A stretch of 64,000 nt of DNA from Hippopus hippopus (GCA_946811185.2 OX328112.1:18271215-18335214), one strand, 5' to 3'. Shown: positions 1-10,950, counted from the stretch's first letter. Numbers and translations: made by a program. Notes: generated by a model not told the origin, from the letters alone.

Positions 1-417
1 ACCCGAGAAAAAAATTAATGGGGAAAATTCCATGAAAAATTGTTTTTTTACCTTTTCCGGAGATATGGGTATTGTACTGGTAGATAATTGGCACATTTTG
101 TTTTTAAATTATCACAACTTTTTGAAATGGTAGATATCAATTCAGCTATTAGCTTATTGCAGTATATTTATAACTTCGCCTCTCACTTATCAAGTTTGCA
201 AACACATATGGGAAAGGAAGTAATTGCTTGTAACAGAGTATTTTTTGTTTTCCCACAATGTTTCCCATACTGCCAAAAAAATAGTTCTATCTTTGCTTTA
301 AAATGTAGCTTCTTGGTGTAGATTGCATAAACTTTTGGTTGGTCTAAAAATAGCCTGGGCAGTGATGGGTTAAAGATTCTGTTATTCTGGACTAATGGAA
401 ATGGAAGGCATATACAT
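1..417. other. No recognised gene
   Basis: AT-rich. TTTTCCCACAATGTTTCCCA at about 248 resembles the right half of a family A core. Nothing else seen. Confidence 0.4.
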
Positions 418-418
418 A

Positions 419-683
419 TGAGCCCTGCTTTGGGAAAAACGGGCTTAATGCATCTCTGTGATGCATGATACCAAGCAAGTTGTCACAGAATTATCTACCC
501 AGAAAATTCATTTTGTCTAAAAACTGACTGATTCATGGGGTAAACTGGTCCTTGGACATGCAGAAAATTGGACAACAGCAAAAAGTATTGGCCCAGTTCA
601 GCCTGTGTGGACTGTGCAGGCTGACCTGGGTTGATACTTTTTGCAGATGCATTAAGCCCCCTTTTCATAAAGCATGGCTCAAT
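419..683 (-). mobile_element. Family B hairpin MITE
   Basis: TIRs TGAGCCCTGCT and AGCATGGCTCA. The core palindrome CAGCCTGTGTGGACTGTGCA has lost some CpG pairs. The GATGCATTAAGC block follows. Confidence 0.75.
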
Positions 684-757
684 GTATATATATAAGAATT
701 TTTATAGTGTGCCAAATGTAGTATGTTAATGGTAAAGAAAAGAAAGTAGTTTTTCCC

Positions 758-945
758 CCCCTTATCCTTTTCCAACAATCCAAACCTTGTGGGACAAGAG
801 GACAATGCTGGTTACTAGCATTTTCTCCCTGTCCAGCAATGTTTTATACCCTCTTAAAGACAAATATCATCTTTTGAGTCACATTTCAGTTCTTGCCTGT
901 GATTGCTTTCAATATGGAAAAGTCTAAAAGTTTTACCATGTCTGA
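758..945 (-). mobile_element. Family A MITE, decayed copy
   Basis: Core GACAATGCTGGTTACTAGCATT, then CAATGTTTTATACCCTC and the arm GCTTTCAATATGGAAAAGTC. Both TTAA ends are lost. Confidence 0.55.
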
Positions 946-949
946 AAGG

Positions 950-1148
950 CAGAGCTCCAGATAGAGGGAGTGATTTTGATTTCAAAATTGAAAATATTAA
1001 TTATTCTCTACTAAACCCTATGGTATGGGTACTCATCAGAATGGTCTCATCGAGACGATTCTAATGAGTACCCACAACATAGGGTTTGAGGAGAAATAAT
1101 GGATTTAGAATGCCATCACTCCCTCTTATCTGGAGGTCTGCTGAAAGG
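950..1148. repeat. Long imperfect hairpin
   Basis: GAGCTCCAGATAGAGGGAGT (left) pairs with ACTCCCTCTTATCTGGAGGT (right). The inner arms AACCCTATGGTATGGGTACT and GAGTACCCACAACATAGGGT close on an ATC loop near 1051. Probably a foldback MITE. Confidence 0.65.
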
Positions 1149-1960
1149 GTTTATCAGAATAACTGATGAATCACTGTAGCTTTATCTTTTGCTGGCTGAT
1201 GGGAAAAGTAACATTTTGTATTGATTTTTGGAAAGACAGAGGTAACAATTATGCATTACTAGGTCGATAAATTTCTTGGTTGTTTTCTGCAAGGTTGTGA
1301 AATAATTTACCTATGTGTAACCATTGTAATTAAACCAAGAAACATAATTACATGGCTGAGCTTTCAAGCAAATAATGATGATTTTTTTTTTTTGCTGGAA
1401 AGCAATACTTTTGTCTTAGCATCTGAACAAATTAATTCTTAGAGATATTACTTGTTTTGTATCTGTTTTAATTTAAGTTTTTTCTGCATGAAAAACCATG
1501 GGCCATCTCTGAGATATTTAGTCACTAATTTTAGAGATACTAGCGACTTAAGTTAAACAATTTGTGGAGTTAAAATGCAGACAAATTTAATTTATAGTAT
1601 TTAAATGCATTTATATCATTATGAGTCTGAAAATGCCACGAAATAAATGAAATAGTGTTGAAAAAGGCATTAACAGCATATAAACAAGCTTTCTTGGAAG
1701 CGTTTTTAGCTTGTTGTATAATTTTGTAATGGTTTTGGTTTGTTAAAGAATTAGTTTGTACAGTAATGGGTTGATCCATTTGTCTCCTGTAGGTTGCCCA
1801 TGCTCTGCATCCCCACCCTTGCCCCCCACCCACAATGTCCATTCCTTGTCCTCAGGGGCAGGTTATTTTAACAAAAAGGTGCCTTTGTTTTCACTTTTTA
1901 GGGTCCCAGGGAAAAAATGATTTGTTGCTTTTTTTGCAGTGAGTTCTTTACTAGATCTTT
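1149..1960. other. Unassigned AT-rich sequence
   Basis: No exon-like frame, TIR or repeat found. Confidence 0.4.
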
Positions 1961-1964
1961 GCTA

Positions 1965-2020
1965 GATCAAGATCAGGCGGCACAGAACATGCAATCTGAT
2001 CTTGGCTCTAAGCTGTCAGC
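1965..2020. repeat. Family D palindrome
   Basis: GATCAAGATCAGGCGGCACA and a reverse partner ATGCAATCTGATCTTGGCTC. Confidence 0.6.
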
Positions 2021-2117
2021 TTCTTCACCAGATATTTTGACAAAAATGGCTGTGAAATGACTGAGAATGTCTAATTTATTTATTCAACACGATCAGGATT
2101 TACTCTCTGCCAATTGA

Positions 2118-2555
2118 TTGAATTTTAGAACCAAATTAAAAGCATTTGCAGATGACAATTAAATCTTTACCAAACGACATTATTTTAGACTCGTCCAAAT
2201 TGGAAGCATTTGCAGACGACAGAATTAATGTGACTCAAAAATTGAAATTTGTGTTGGGAAGAGTAGAAAACATTGTGGGAAAAGGAGAAAATGCTGGTTA
2301 CCAGCATTTTCTCCTTTTCCCACAATGTTTTCAGAAGGCTTCTTTCTCAGGGTCATGAAAACCCAGGATTGTTTGGTAAAGGGTTAAATCTAACCCAAAT
2401 GATGGTTTCTTTCTTAGATAGAGTAGAAAACATTATTGGGGGGAAAAAAGGGTAAAATTCTGGTTACCAGCATTTTCTCCTTTGCCCACAATGTTTTCAA
2501 ATGTCTTCCTGTCTTCAGGGTCGTTTAAACATGGGATTGTGTTGTAAAGGGTTAA
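2118..2555 (+). mobile_element. Family A MITE, host copy split by a nested copy
   Basis: Left part 2118-2158 (ATTTTAGAACCAAATTAAAA, AGCATTTGCAGATGACAA) and right part 2384-2555 (AAATGATGG, GAGTAGAAAACATT, hairpin, GTAAAGGGTTAA) are one copy. A second copy was inserted at its internal TTAA. Confidence 0.75.
2159..2387 (+). mobile_element. Family A MITE, nested full copy with TTAA duplication
   Basis: TTAA at 2159-2162 and 2384-2387 flank CTTTACCAAACGAC...TTGTTTGGTAAAGGG. The core hairpin is AAAGGAGAAAATGCTGGTTA and its complement. It interrupts the copy at 2118-2555 exactly at TTAA, which fixes element ends and target site. Confidence 0.85.
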
Positions 2556-2589
2556 GATTGTCATGGAAAATACATTTTGTAAATGGTTT

Positions 2590-2645
2590 ATAGACAAGAT
2601 CAGCCTTCACACAATATGCAGCATGATCTTGAATCTACACTGTTG
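2590..2645. repeat. Family D palindrome, diverged
   Basis: ACAAGATCAGCCTTCACACA with GCAGCATGATCTTGAATCTA. Confidence 0.55.
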
Positions 2646-2828
2646 GATAATTTGGTATTCTAGGGCAGTATTTTCCAACCATTCTAAATTGTGTTCTCCT
2701 AGATAGTTTATATTTCAAAGTAACAAGATTTTCGATTGGTGAATCCATAAAGGGATTTGACTAGACCAAATATTGTAGCAAATCAGAAATAGTGTTACTT
2801 TCAATTTCTGATTGGCTAAATCAAATGG

Positions 2829-3057
2829 TTAACTCTTTACCAAACGACAAAATTATAGACTGGTCCAAATTGAAAGCAATTGCAGACGACAAAATAAACG
2901 TGACTGAAAAATTGAAATTTGGTTTGGGAATGGTAGAATACATTGTGGTAAAAGGAGAAAATGCTGGTTACCAGCATTTTCTCCTTTTACCACAATGTTT
3001 TCAAAAGGCTTTTTTCTCTGGGTCGTTAAAAGTTGGGATTGTGTGTTAAAGAGTTAA
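2829..3057 (+). mobile_element. Family A MITE, full copy
   Basis: TTAACTCTTTACCAAACGAC to GTGTTAAAGAGTTAA with a complete core hairpin. Flanked at a distance by a 22-bp direct repeat (2781-2802 and 3061-3082). Confidence 0.85.
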
Positions 3058-3082
3058 GCCAATCAGAAATAGTGTTACTTTC

Positions 3083-3490
3083 TAAAATTTGGGCCTTCGA
3101 AACCATCTTGGCCTTTTTGTAAAGATCAGAACTTATTTTATTAATTTTCTTTATTATTCAAGCAGAAAATAAATTTTCTCTGGGACCCTGTGATCATTAC
3201 AGTATTTTTTCCTATATCATCGCACACATTTTCCACATTTTGAAATGTTACTATATTGAGAATTTGTGTGATATCGGATGTTACTATATTTAGATTTTTG
3301 CATGTATATTTCGATTGGCTTGACTTTTTTGAAGTTTCTATCTTGCTGAAAGCATTTCATCAAAGGATAAATTTGTTTAATTTTTTTTTTCACCCAGAGT
3401 TCATTAGAGAGAATACCTTGGATTTCGGAAATTGAAATTCTGGCACATTTTTATAGTGGCAAACCTTTCCTCATAGAAGAATACATCGTA
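3083..3490. other. Unassigned AT-rich sequence
   Basis: Contains only a local direct repeat of GATATCGGATGTTACTATAT/TTGAAATGTTACTATAT type. Confidence 0.4.
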
Positions 3491-3496
3491 AAACTT

Positions 3497-3712
3497 TAAG
3501 CCTTTTCCACACAGCACCAAGTTTTAATGACCCTGAGCAGGAGGGCTTTTGAAAACATTGTGGTAAAAGGAGAAAATGCTGGTAACCAGCATTTTCTCTT
3601 TTTCCCCCACAGTGTTTTCTACCCTCTCAAAGACAAATTCCGTTATTTGAACAACTGAATTGTTGTCTGCAAATGTTTGTTATTTTGAGCAAGTCTACAT
3701 TTTTGTTATCTT
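3497..3712 (-). mobile_element. Family A MITE
   Basis: TTAAGCCTTTTCCACACAGC end, GACCCTGAGCAGGAGGGCTT, full hairpin and the GTCTGCAAATGTTTG arm. The right end is eroded. Confidence 0.75.
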
Positions 3713-4100
3713 GAGGTTTGAATCTTTTGTGATGTTTCCAAGACCTTTGGAAGTAAGTTTTTTGATAACACATGTGGGAAAAGGTTGCTGGTAACCAGCA
3801 TTTCTTTTTCCCACACAGTTTTGTAACATTTTCCTGACAAATGCCATCATTTCAGCCAGATTTAAGTTGATGTCTGCAACTTTCTCAGTTTGGACAATTC
3901 TGAAATTTTATCTTTTTAGAGTAGAAAGCCTTTAAAATTGAGACATAGAGAAATTCTTCAACACTTAGGCTTGTAACCAGCATTATCTCCTTCTCTTACA
4001 GTGTTTTTTACCCCTATAAAAAACTAGTTCTCTCATTTCAGCCACATTGAAGGTTGTTGGCAAATGCTTTCAGTTTGGGCAAGTTTATACTTTTTTTTTT
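3713..4100 (-). mobile_element. Two decayed family A copies
   Basis: 3718-3932 keeps GTGGGAAAAGGTTGCTGGTA and its partner strand. 3940-4100 keeps only the right half (TGTTTTTTACCCCTATAAAA, GGCAAATGCTTTCAGTTTGG). Confidence 0.55.
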
Positions 4101-4310
4101 GGTCTAATAAAAGTTTGAAGAAGTGAATGAGTCTTCATCCACAGTATTGTTAAAACATGGAATTGTTTGGTAGAGGGTCATTCTAACTGAAAGTAACAGA
4201 TGAAGACAAATTTCATGTTGAGGAATTATTCCATGCTTCACAATGTTTTCTTGTTTCTTTGATGCTGTGAAAAACTTAAACACTTTACCATGATATGTCA
4301 AAAATGGAGA

Positions 4311-4492
4311 ATCGTTCAAATGAAAGGTACTAGTATTTACAGACAACAAACTTAATGAGGCTCAAATGGTGGTATTTGTCTTTGAAAGGGTAGAAAGCAT
4401 TGCAGGAAAAGGAGAAAACGCTGGTCACCAGCTTTCAAAAGCCTGTTTTTATTACGGTCTTTAAAACACGGGATTATGTAGTTAAGGGTTAA
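4311..4492 (+). mobile_element. Family A MITE, partial copy
   Basis: GTATTTACAGACAACAAACT, GAAAGGGTAGAAAGCATTGC, a half hairpin and an end near ATGTAGTTAAGGGTTAA. Confidence 0.65.
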
Positions 4493-5000
4493 ATGAAGAA
4501 AGGATTTGCACATAGATAATTTTTTTTTTTAAAATTCAATTAAAGATTGTTTTGTTATTTGTTCATTGTTTGTTATGTAAATAGTTTAAAAATAAAAACC
4601 ATGTAAACAGAATGTAAAATAACATTTATTGATAACCATTATGTCTTATAATAACTATTTTGTATCATTAAAAACATGTATATTAAGTCACATGTATTAT
4701 ATATATAAAAAGCACGGCTAGGTTTCATTACTCCTTCACCCCTAACCCCCACCCCCTTTTGCATGTTTTTTCCTCCACCCCCTCCTCTTTTGTTTCTCCC
4801 CAGTTTAAGCTTGACTGTCTTCAAAGAAAACATCCGAGCTTATGTCAGAGTCCTGTCGTCGTCTACATCGACAGTGTTGTTGGAAACTTTGATATTTTGT
4901 CACATCTGTATCACTTCTCACCGGATATGCGCCCAATATGACCTCCGCTGTCGACGGGCCGTGAAGATCCATTAATTCATTCTTATATCTTTGTTATTAT
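4493..5000. other. Unassigned sequence
   Basis: AT-rich, then a C-rich stretch at 4730-4800. No supported gene. Confidence 0.4.
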
Positions 5001-5240
5001 TTAACCATTTACCAAAAAGATCCTTTAACAAAAAATTCCTTGTTTTAACAAACCTGGAGAAGAACGCCTTTAAAAGTATTGGAAAAAGAGAAAATGCTGG
5101 TTACCAGCATCTTCTGTTTTTCCCACAATGTTTTCTATCCAATCAGAGAACTAAAGCTTATTTGTATCAATTTATGAATTGTCTTCTGTACATGCTTCCA
5201 TTTCGAAGGGTGTCAAGTTTGTCATTTTGGAAAGTGTTTA
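5001..5240 (-). mobile_element. Family A MITE, diverged
   Basis: TTAACCATTTACCAAAAAGA at the left end, core GAGAAAATGCTGGTTACCAG, then CAATGTTTTCTATCC. Confidence 0.65.
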
Positions 5241-5350
5241 AGATACTGTAAGTGGATAGTGTAGGGGAGTTCACAAAATCTGTTTTTGCCTGAATAAAAA
5301 TCACCTTTGCATCTTTGTCAGGCAGTGCCAATGTAACTATTCTAATAAAT

Positions 5351-5428
5351 AATCTCCCACAGGAGATTGAACCCAGGACCCCTTCGGTCCAAAGGCGAAC
5401 ACTCTACAAGGTTACCACAAACACTAGT
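5351..5428 (-). mobile_element. tRNA-like sequence (SINE head or tRNA pseudogene)
   Basis: On the minus strand: GTGGTAACCTTGTAGAGTGT (A-box-like) and CTGGGTTCAATCTCC (B-box-like). No paired acceptor stem, so not scored as a working tRNA. Confidence 0.45.
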
Positions 5429-5475
5429 TTTATAGCAAGACCGTGTCACTGTCCCTTTATATAGACACAAGCTAC

Positions 5476-6133
5476 ATAGAGGATATTTGTTTCTTTTGGT
5501 GAAAGATCAAAATATATTTCATCGAGTGAACATCATCGGTAATATTTTCACAGCCACTCGTGAAAATATTACTGATGTTCACTTGATGAAATGGATTTCG
5601 ATCTTTCACAAAAAAAAAACCACAAATATTCTATTTATTTCATGCTTCTAAACCCTTTTTTGGGGGGACTTACATCAAAATCCAGTACATCTGTAGTTTC
5701 CCGTGGCATTCCCCTCCGTATAACAACACATTACAATATTACATAAAGCGCGAGAAATGTAGGGTAAGTTATGTCATGAATGGTATTCGTTATATACCTA
5801 GGTAAGTAGTGGGGGGAACTACTGTTTCTGCCTTCAATTTAAGTTAGAAAACAAAATCGGTATTTTTCAATCCAGTACAGTTGTTTTCTGTAGTTTCCCG
5901 TGGCATTCCCCTCCGCTTAACAACGCATTACAATATTACATAAAGCGCAAGAAATATAGGGTAAATTACGTCATAATGAATGGTATTCGTTATATACCTA
6001 GGTAACTAGTGAGGGGGAACTACTGTTTCTGCCTTCAATTTAAGAGTTAAAAAACAAAATCGGTATTTTTCACTGGTCATAACCATTAAATATCGAACAG
6101 TATTCCACCGTTATTTCTCGATGAATTACCGAA
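5476..6133 (+). mobile_element. Family F hairpin element with a ~193-bp direct duplication
   Basis: It opens with a long hairpin (about 5495-5625; arms GGTGAAAGATCAAAATATAT and partner), then two copies of a unit starting near 5676 and 5869 (AATCCAGTACA...GTAGTTTCCCGTGGCATTCC...TTCGTTATATACCTAGGTAA). It ends near CCGTTATTTCTCGATGAA. The single-unit reverse copy is at 58913-59347. Confidence 0.7.
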
Positions 6134-6508
6134 AAGTATGAAATAAACATTTATATCTATGGGATGGACCACTATACTACAAAATTTACTTTACATCAGG
6201 CTTGTTGCGAATTATTACAAGGGCAACCAGTACCAGTAAGACAGGTAACCCTTAAATATCTTTGACACAGTAATGCCCCTTTGTCGATTTAAAAAAAACT
6301 TCATGAAAAAGCAAAAGCCAAGTGTTGATACCCACATGCGGGTTTTCTTGTTTAGCCCATTGGTTGGAAAAAAAAACTGTACATAGCCTATATATTATAT
6401 ATGAAAGAAATACATTATTTTTGTTATTCTGATGAAAAATGACTTGAAATTTGTAGTGAAATAGAGTAAATCATGGGTACCTGTTTCTATTTTCAGCTTT
6501 TGTGTGTC
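6134..6508. other. Unassigned sequence
   Basis: Nothing recognised. Confidence 0.4.
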
Positions 6509-6724
6509 CATTTGTCTTACAACCTCCTGACTCTGACCCTGACAGAGAAGGCCTTTGAAAACATTGTGAGAAAAGGAGAAAATGCTGGTAACCAGCATTT
6601 TCTCCTTTTTCCACATTGTTTTTATTATTCTAAAGACAGAAATCATGAGCAACATTTTATTTGTCACCTTCAAATCATTTTAATTTAGTACTGTCTTTAA
6701 CTTTGTCATTTTGTAAAGAGTTAA
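6509..6724 (-). mobile_element. Family A MITE, first of an array
   Basis: GACCCTGACAGAGAAGGCCT, full hairpin, and right end TTTGTAAAGAGTTAA. It shares TTAA (6721-6724) with the next copy. Confidence 0.75.
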
Positions 6725-6934
6725 CCTTTTTCCACACAATATTGAGTTCTTAACGACCCTGAGTAAAAAAGCTTTTGAAAACATTGTGGAAAACCAGCAC
6801 TTTCTCCTTTTCTCACCATGTTTTTCTTTCCTTCCAAAAACAGATTTCATTTTTTGAGCCGTTTTTGATTTGTTGTCTGTAAATGCTTTCAATCTGGACA
6901 AGTCTAAAATTTTGTCGTTTGGTAAAGAGTTTAG
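6721..6934 (-). mobile_element. Family A MITE, second of an array
   Basis: TTAACCTTTTTCCACACAAT to TCGTTTGGTAAAGAGTTTA. The left half of the hairpin is deleted (GTGGAAAACCAGCACTTTCT). It shares TTAA with its left neighbour. Confidence 0.75.
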
Positions 6935-7130
6935 CCTTTACAAGATGACAGTTTTGTAGACTTTGTCTAAATTAAAAGTGTTTGCAGACGACAAATCAAA
7001 TGATGTAATTTGATTTAAAAAGAGTAAAAAAGGTCTTTGGAGAAGGCAGAAATGCTGAAAGCATTGGCAAATGCAACTTAAAGCAAGCCTAAAATTTACT
7101 CTTTTTTAAAGACTGAAGTGTCTTAGTATG
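6931..7130 (+). mobile_element. Family A MITE, third of an array, decayed
   Basis: TTAGCCTTTACAAGATGACA, then GTGTTTGCAGACGACAAATC and a poor remnant of the hairpin. Confidence 0.5.
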
Positions 7131-7264
7131 AAAACCAAAAGAAAAGACACAAATGCCTTTAACAAGTAAAAGTTCCTTCTCTCACACTGTTTTCAATTGC
7201 ATCCATATAGCATGATATACAGTCTGTATTGTGGTTATTGGTATTACTCTGTACCGACCACTTA

Positions 7265-7558
7265 GCTCCAGTAGCTCAGTCGGTAGCTTGCAGGACTCGA
7301 GAATAGGGGGTCGTGGGGTTTGATCCCCGGCTCGGCCAATTTCTTTCCAAGGATTGACGATTGTCATTGCGACAGGATCCATTCCTCTCTCACTGCTTAC
7401 CGTTGTTTGGTTATGTGGGAAAGTAGACAGTGACTTTGAAAGAATATTGTGCGGAGTACTGGTAAAAGAAATTCCAGAAAAGTATGGATAGGTGCACTGG
7501 CAGCAGCAACATGAAACAATGTTGAAAATGGCGTTAAACACTATACAATCAATCAATC
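7265..7558 (+). mobile_element. tRNA-derived SINE, full length
   Basis: tRNA-like head with A box TAGCTCAGTCGGTAG and B box GGTTTGATCCC, body with TATGTGGGAAAG and GGATAGGTGCACTGGC, 3' part GAAAATGGCGTTAAACA and an (ATCA) tail. This is the best plus-strand reference copy. Confidence 0.85.
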
Positions 7559-7559
7559 T

Positions 7560-7760
7560 GTAACAACCAACAAAATTTTAGACTTGTCCTTATAGAGAAG
7601 CATTTTCAGACTACAAATTTAACGTGGCTAAAAATGATTAGATTTGGGTTTGAAAGGGTAGAAAACACTTTGGAAAAAGGAGAAAATGCAGGTTATGAGC
7701 ATTTACAATAATTTTCTTTCAACGATTTTTTAAAGCTTTATGCTGAGTTTTTAAGACTGT
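7560..7760 (+). mobile_element. Family A MITE, partial copy
   Basis: CAAAATTTTAGACTTGTCCT, TTTGAAAGGGTAGAAAACAC and GGAGAAAATGCAGGTTATGA are visible. The ends are missing. Confidence 0.6.
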
Positions 7761-7869
7761 AGAGATCTCACTTGCTATGTATGATTGGACTGATCCAAAA
7801 TACATGTAATTCATTTGAAGGAGATTTTGATTAAAGATGTTGATGTGGAAATTACCAAGTAAATGAGAT

Positions 7870-7975
7870 AGCAAAATGGTCAAAGAAACTACACAGTAGC
7901 ATGGGTAGGTGCACTGGCTGGTGTGGTATAACTGAAATAATGTCAAAAAGCAGCATTTACCACCAAAGAATTTAG
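7870..7975 (+). mobile_element. SINE 3' fragment
   Basis: GCATGGGTAGGTGCACTGGC and ATAACTGAAATAATGTC, as in the 3' body of the SINE at 7265. Confidence 0.6.
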
Positions 7976-8027
7976 ACTTATTTTCTGGATCTTATTGGAT
8001 TAGAATGTGCTTCCTGTGAGCATTCTG

Positions 8028-8265
8028 GTCCTGAGTGGCTCAGTGTTAAAGTTTAGGACTCGTTACCGGGAGACCTTGGTTTCAAGGCTCACAGGAGGCA
8101 CTGTGTGTTTTTGTAGGAGTGTCCTTGAACCAGACACTTCAGTGCCTTAGACTAGTACTGGTGTAATCCAGGACATGCAATGAATATTTCAGCTGTCGCC
8201 ATCTGACTGAAATAATGTTGATAGCAGCGTCTAACATGATTCAATTTATCAATCAATCAGTTAAT
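8028..8265 (+). mobile_element. tRNA-derived SINE, second type
   Basis: Head CTGAGTGGCTCAGTGTTAAA, then CTAGTACTGGTGTAATCCAG and CTGAAATAATGTTGATAGCA with an ATCAATCA tail. Flanks GCATTCTG / CCATTCTG look like an 8-bp target duplication. Confidence 0.7.
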
Positions 8266-8387
8266 CCATTCTGTGGGCATTACATACACCTGCAAAAATC
8301 TAAACTAGGTTTCAAGAGTGTTATGGGAGATCACTCCTTCCTTACTCCATGGCTTTTTCCCGTTTAAAATCAATACCTTACAGTGGC

Positions 8388-8500
8388 ATAAGAGAGAATT
8401 CTCTGTACCTCAGTAGATATGGTATTGGTCTTTTAGACCTCGAAGAATGAGGATCTTTTCCGCATGGGTTTGAATCCCGCCAGGTGCGGTTTGTGTTTGA
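8388..8500 (+). mobile_element. tRNA-like SINE head (Lys-like anticodon loop)
   Basis: ATTGGTCTTTTAGACCTCGA and B box GGGTTTGAATCCC. Same sequence type as 48884-48978. Not a functional tRNA: the acceptor stem does not pair. Confidence 0.45.
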
Positions 8501-8856
8501 GTTATGCATTTGTTGCAAACTTTCATGTTCGTAAGAAGAGTTCAAATCTATAGTTTGTATAATCACCAGATATCCTAACACATTTAGGGGTCCTGCATTG
8601 CTGAGTTGTGCAGTTGTGGGGTTTTTAACTCAAAAGGGGCCGAAAAGGGTTTTTCTTGTGCAAAAAGGGCATAGAAATCATCATTTCATCATAATTATCA
8701 TTTGATGTAATCATTTACACAGGGAACAGACAGGTTATGATGACTACCGGTGAATTGGCTATAATTCAGAATACAAGTCCATTTCAGAATCAGTTTGAAA
8801 ATGTTTGATTAACGGGACAACAAAATTTAGACCTTTGCAAAATAGAAGCTTATAAT

Positions 8857-9121
8857 TGAGCCGTGCTCTGTGAAAAGGGGGCTTAATGCATTTGCGAAAA
8901 GTATCGACCCATGTCAGCCTGCGCAGTCCACGCAGGCTGACACCGACCGAAACTTTTCGCTATCTTTAGATTTTCTGCCTGTCAAATGATCATTCTACCC
9001 CCATGATTAAGTTGGTCGTTTGAAAAAATGGATTTTATGGATCCATAATTATATGAAGACTTGATTGGTATAATGAATCACAGAGATGCAATTAGCCCCC
9101 TTTTGTCAGAGCATGGCTCAA
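8857..9121 (+). mobile_element. Family B hairpin MITE, full copy
   Basis: TGAGCCGTGCTCTGTGAAAA to CAGAGCATGGCTCAA, core CAGCCTGCGCAGTCCACGCA. Confidence 0.85.
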
Positions 9122-9127
9122 TTTTAT

Positions 9128-9298
9128 GTGGTCCAAATGATATCACATGTCTGTGAAAGGGTCGAAAACATTGAGAGCCAACTTGTGGCAAAAGGGAGAA
9201 AATGCTGGTTACCAACATTTTCTCCTTTTCCCATAATGTTTTCAAATATCCTCTACCTCAGGGTCATTAAAACACAAGTTGTGTGGTATTTGGTTAAA
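9128..9298 (+). mobile_element. Family A MITE, partial copy next to a family B copy
   Basis: GTGAAAGGGTCGAAAACATT, hairpin, CAGGGTCATTAAAACAC, end GGTATTTGGTTAA. It begins about 6 nt after the family B element at 8857-9121. Confidence 0.6.
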
Positions 9299-9386
9299 AT
9301 GAGTTGACCACTTACCTAAGAAGTACATGTTTTTTACCTTCCTTTCAAAGAAAGCTTTAATAAAAAAAATAAAAATAGAAAAAAAA

Positions 9387-9487
9387 TTTGCCAGTAAACA
9401 GCATTATTTTCTTTTCTCACAATGTTTTCAACAGCTTTCTTAGGCTGGTTCATTAAAACAAGGCACTGTCTGGTAAAGTGTTGAGCA
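9387..9487 (+). mobile_element. Family A right-half fragment
   Basis: CACAATGTTTTCAACAGCTT, GGTTCATTAAAACAAGGCAC and TCTGGTAAAGTGTTGA. Confidence 0.5.
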
Positions 9488-9759
9488 AGTCTGTATTTTG
9501 GCAGAAAATTTGAATAAACTGTTTATAAAGTGCTTGTTTATTCTAAAACCAGCTCTTTCCTCTATTTAGATAGCTCTCCCCTTTCAAGCAGATAGCAATC
9601 ATTTTATCATTTTGCCACAGTGTTTCTTTGATCGTCTCTGCATCAGTATACTACTTTTTTTTCTCGATAGAATTTTAACACTTGTTTTATATTTATTAGA
9701 GTTTAAAACTTGCATTTGAGGGTTTTGGTTTAAAAAGTCTTTTTTAGCATCTATCTAGC

Positions 9760-9867
9760 TATGCTCTCTCTGTCGCTTTCTCTGACTCTCACGCACACAC
9801 ACACTCTCTCTCTCTCTCTCTCTGACTCTCTCGCTGTCCGTCTCTGTCTCTCTCTTTCTCTCTCTGA
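9760..9867. repeat. CT/CA-rich microsatellite
   Basis: CACACACACACTCTCTCTCT with interruptions. Confidence 0.85.
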
Positions 9868-10189
9868 AAGGCAAATTTCAGGCTGAATTACTGCACTGCA
9901 CTCAAAACTAGGATAGAAAAAATCATTTTCAGTTTGAAGAAAGACAACCTATAGCATGTCATTTATACATGTACTTGTAACAAAGTGTGAGATTGAATAG
10001 TTAGTTAAAAACCAATTAGCAGTCAAAACTAAACAACTTTGGAATCAAAATGCAGTCAATTCCATTCATATCATTCAAAAGAATGGATATCATTTTGACT
10101 CTGACAATGTGCTACAGAATGATCTATTAAAAGTTCTTTTTGTTAGCAGAAAAATGAACTGTAAAACTAGAATTGCAGTTGCCAAACTG

Positions 10190-10350
10190 GATCTACTGGG
10201 TTTTTCGTGGAAGTGTCCTTGGGCAAGACACCCCTGAGCCCCAGCCTAGTACTGGTGAAACCCAGGAAATAAATGAATATGTGAGCTGTCGCCGTGATAT
10301 GACTGAAATAATGTTGAAAGCTGTGTTAAACACCATTCAATCAATCAGTT
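10190..10350 (+). mobile_element. SINE (second type), 5' truncated
   Basis: CTAGTACTGGTGAAACCCAG, GTGAGCTGTCGCCGTGATAT, GACTGAAATAATGTTGAAAG and ATTCAATCAATCAG tail. Confidence 0.7.
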
Positions 10351-10439
10351 GCCAACTTTAATTCAAGTTTGAAGAATGTTTTTTACCAGCAACTGTACAT
10401 TTGACAGACTTTACTGTAGAATATTGTCAGACATAAAAT

Positions 10440-10950
10440 ATTATTATACTGCAAAGAAATTTCTCGTGATCTGATTGGATAATATGCCTTGAACATTATA
10501 TCATGTACACTGGCAAAACCAACGTAAAAGCAGTTTCCCTTTCGGGAGCCCCGTATACATGACTACACTTTCAACACAACATCCAAAATGGCGACGTTGA
10601 TCAAGATTAACATCAAGATTATGCACGTATTACCAAGGTCTCAGTGACGTCATTTCCCAGTGACGTCACTTTTCATTGAATTGGGGCACTCAGAAGGAAA
10701 ATTCTACTTCGTCAGCGTACTCAATTTTTGAAACCAAAAAACAGGTAAAATTCGCTTAACACACGTTAGAATGGTAAAATTTTGCAGTATAATAAATTCG
10801 TTGTACGGTCAGGCGGCAGGGGACTTGGAAACTTGTTCACGGCTGTGGCGAATAATGTCGCCACCTCGCCTTCGGCTCGGGGCGACATAATTCACCACAG
10901 CCGTGAACAAGTTTCCAAGTCCCCTGCCACCTGACCGTACAACTAATAAT
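10440..10950. mobile_element. Hairpin element(s) with CRE motifs
   Basis: 10440-10799 is bounded by ATTATACTGCAAA and its reverse TTTGCAGTATAAT. Directly next to it is a 150-bp foldback (10801-10863 and 10881-10946; TGTACGGTCAGGCGGCAGGG and partner TGCCACCTGACCGTACA). No coding frame. Confidence 0.55.
10645..10668. promoter_or_regulatory. Pair of CRE palindromes (TGACGTCA)
   Basis: TGACGTCA at 10645-10652 and 10661-10668, 16 bp apart. This is the CREB/ATF consensus. It lies within a repeat, with no gene nearby on which to place a function. Confidence 0.45.

Noticed and set aside
8388..8500. Possible functional tRNA genes (also 5351, 15349, 48884, 51457)
   Set aside because: A and B boxes are present but acceptor and anticodon stems do not pair properly; they are SINE heads or pseudogenes.
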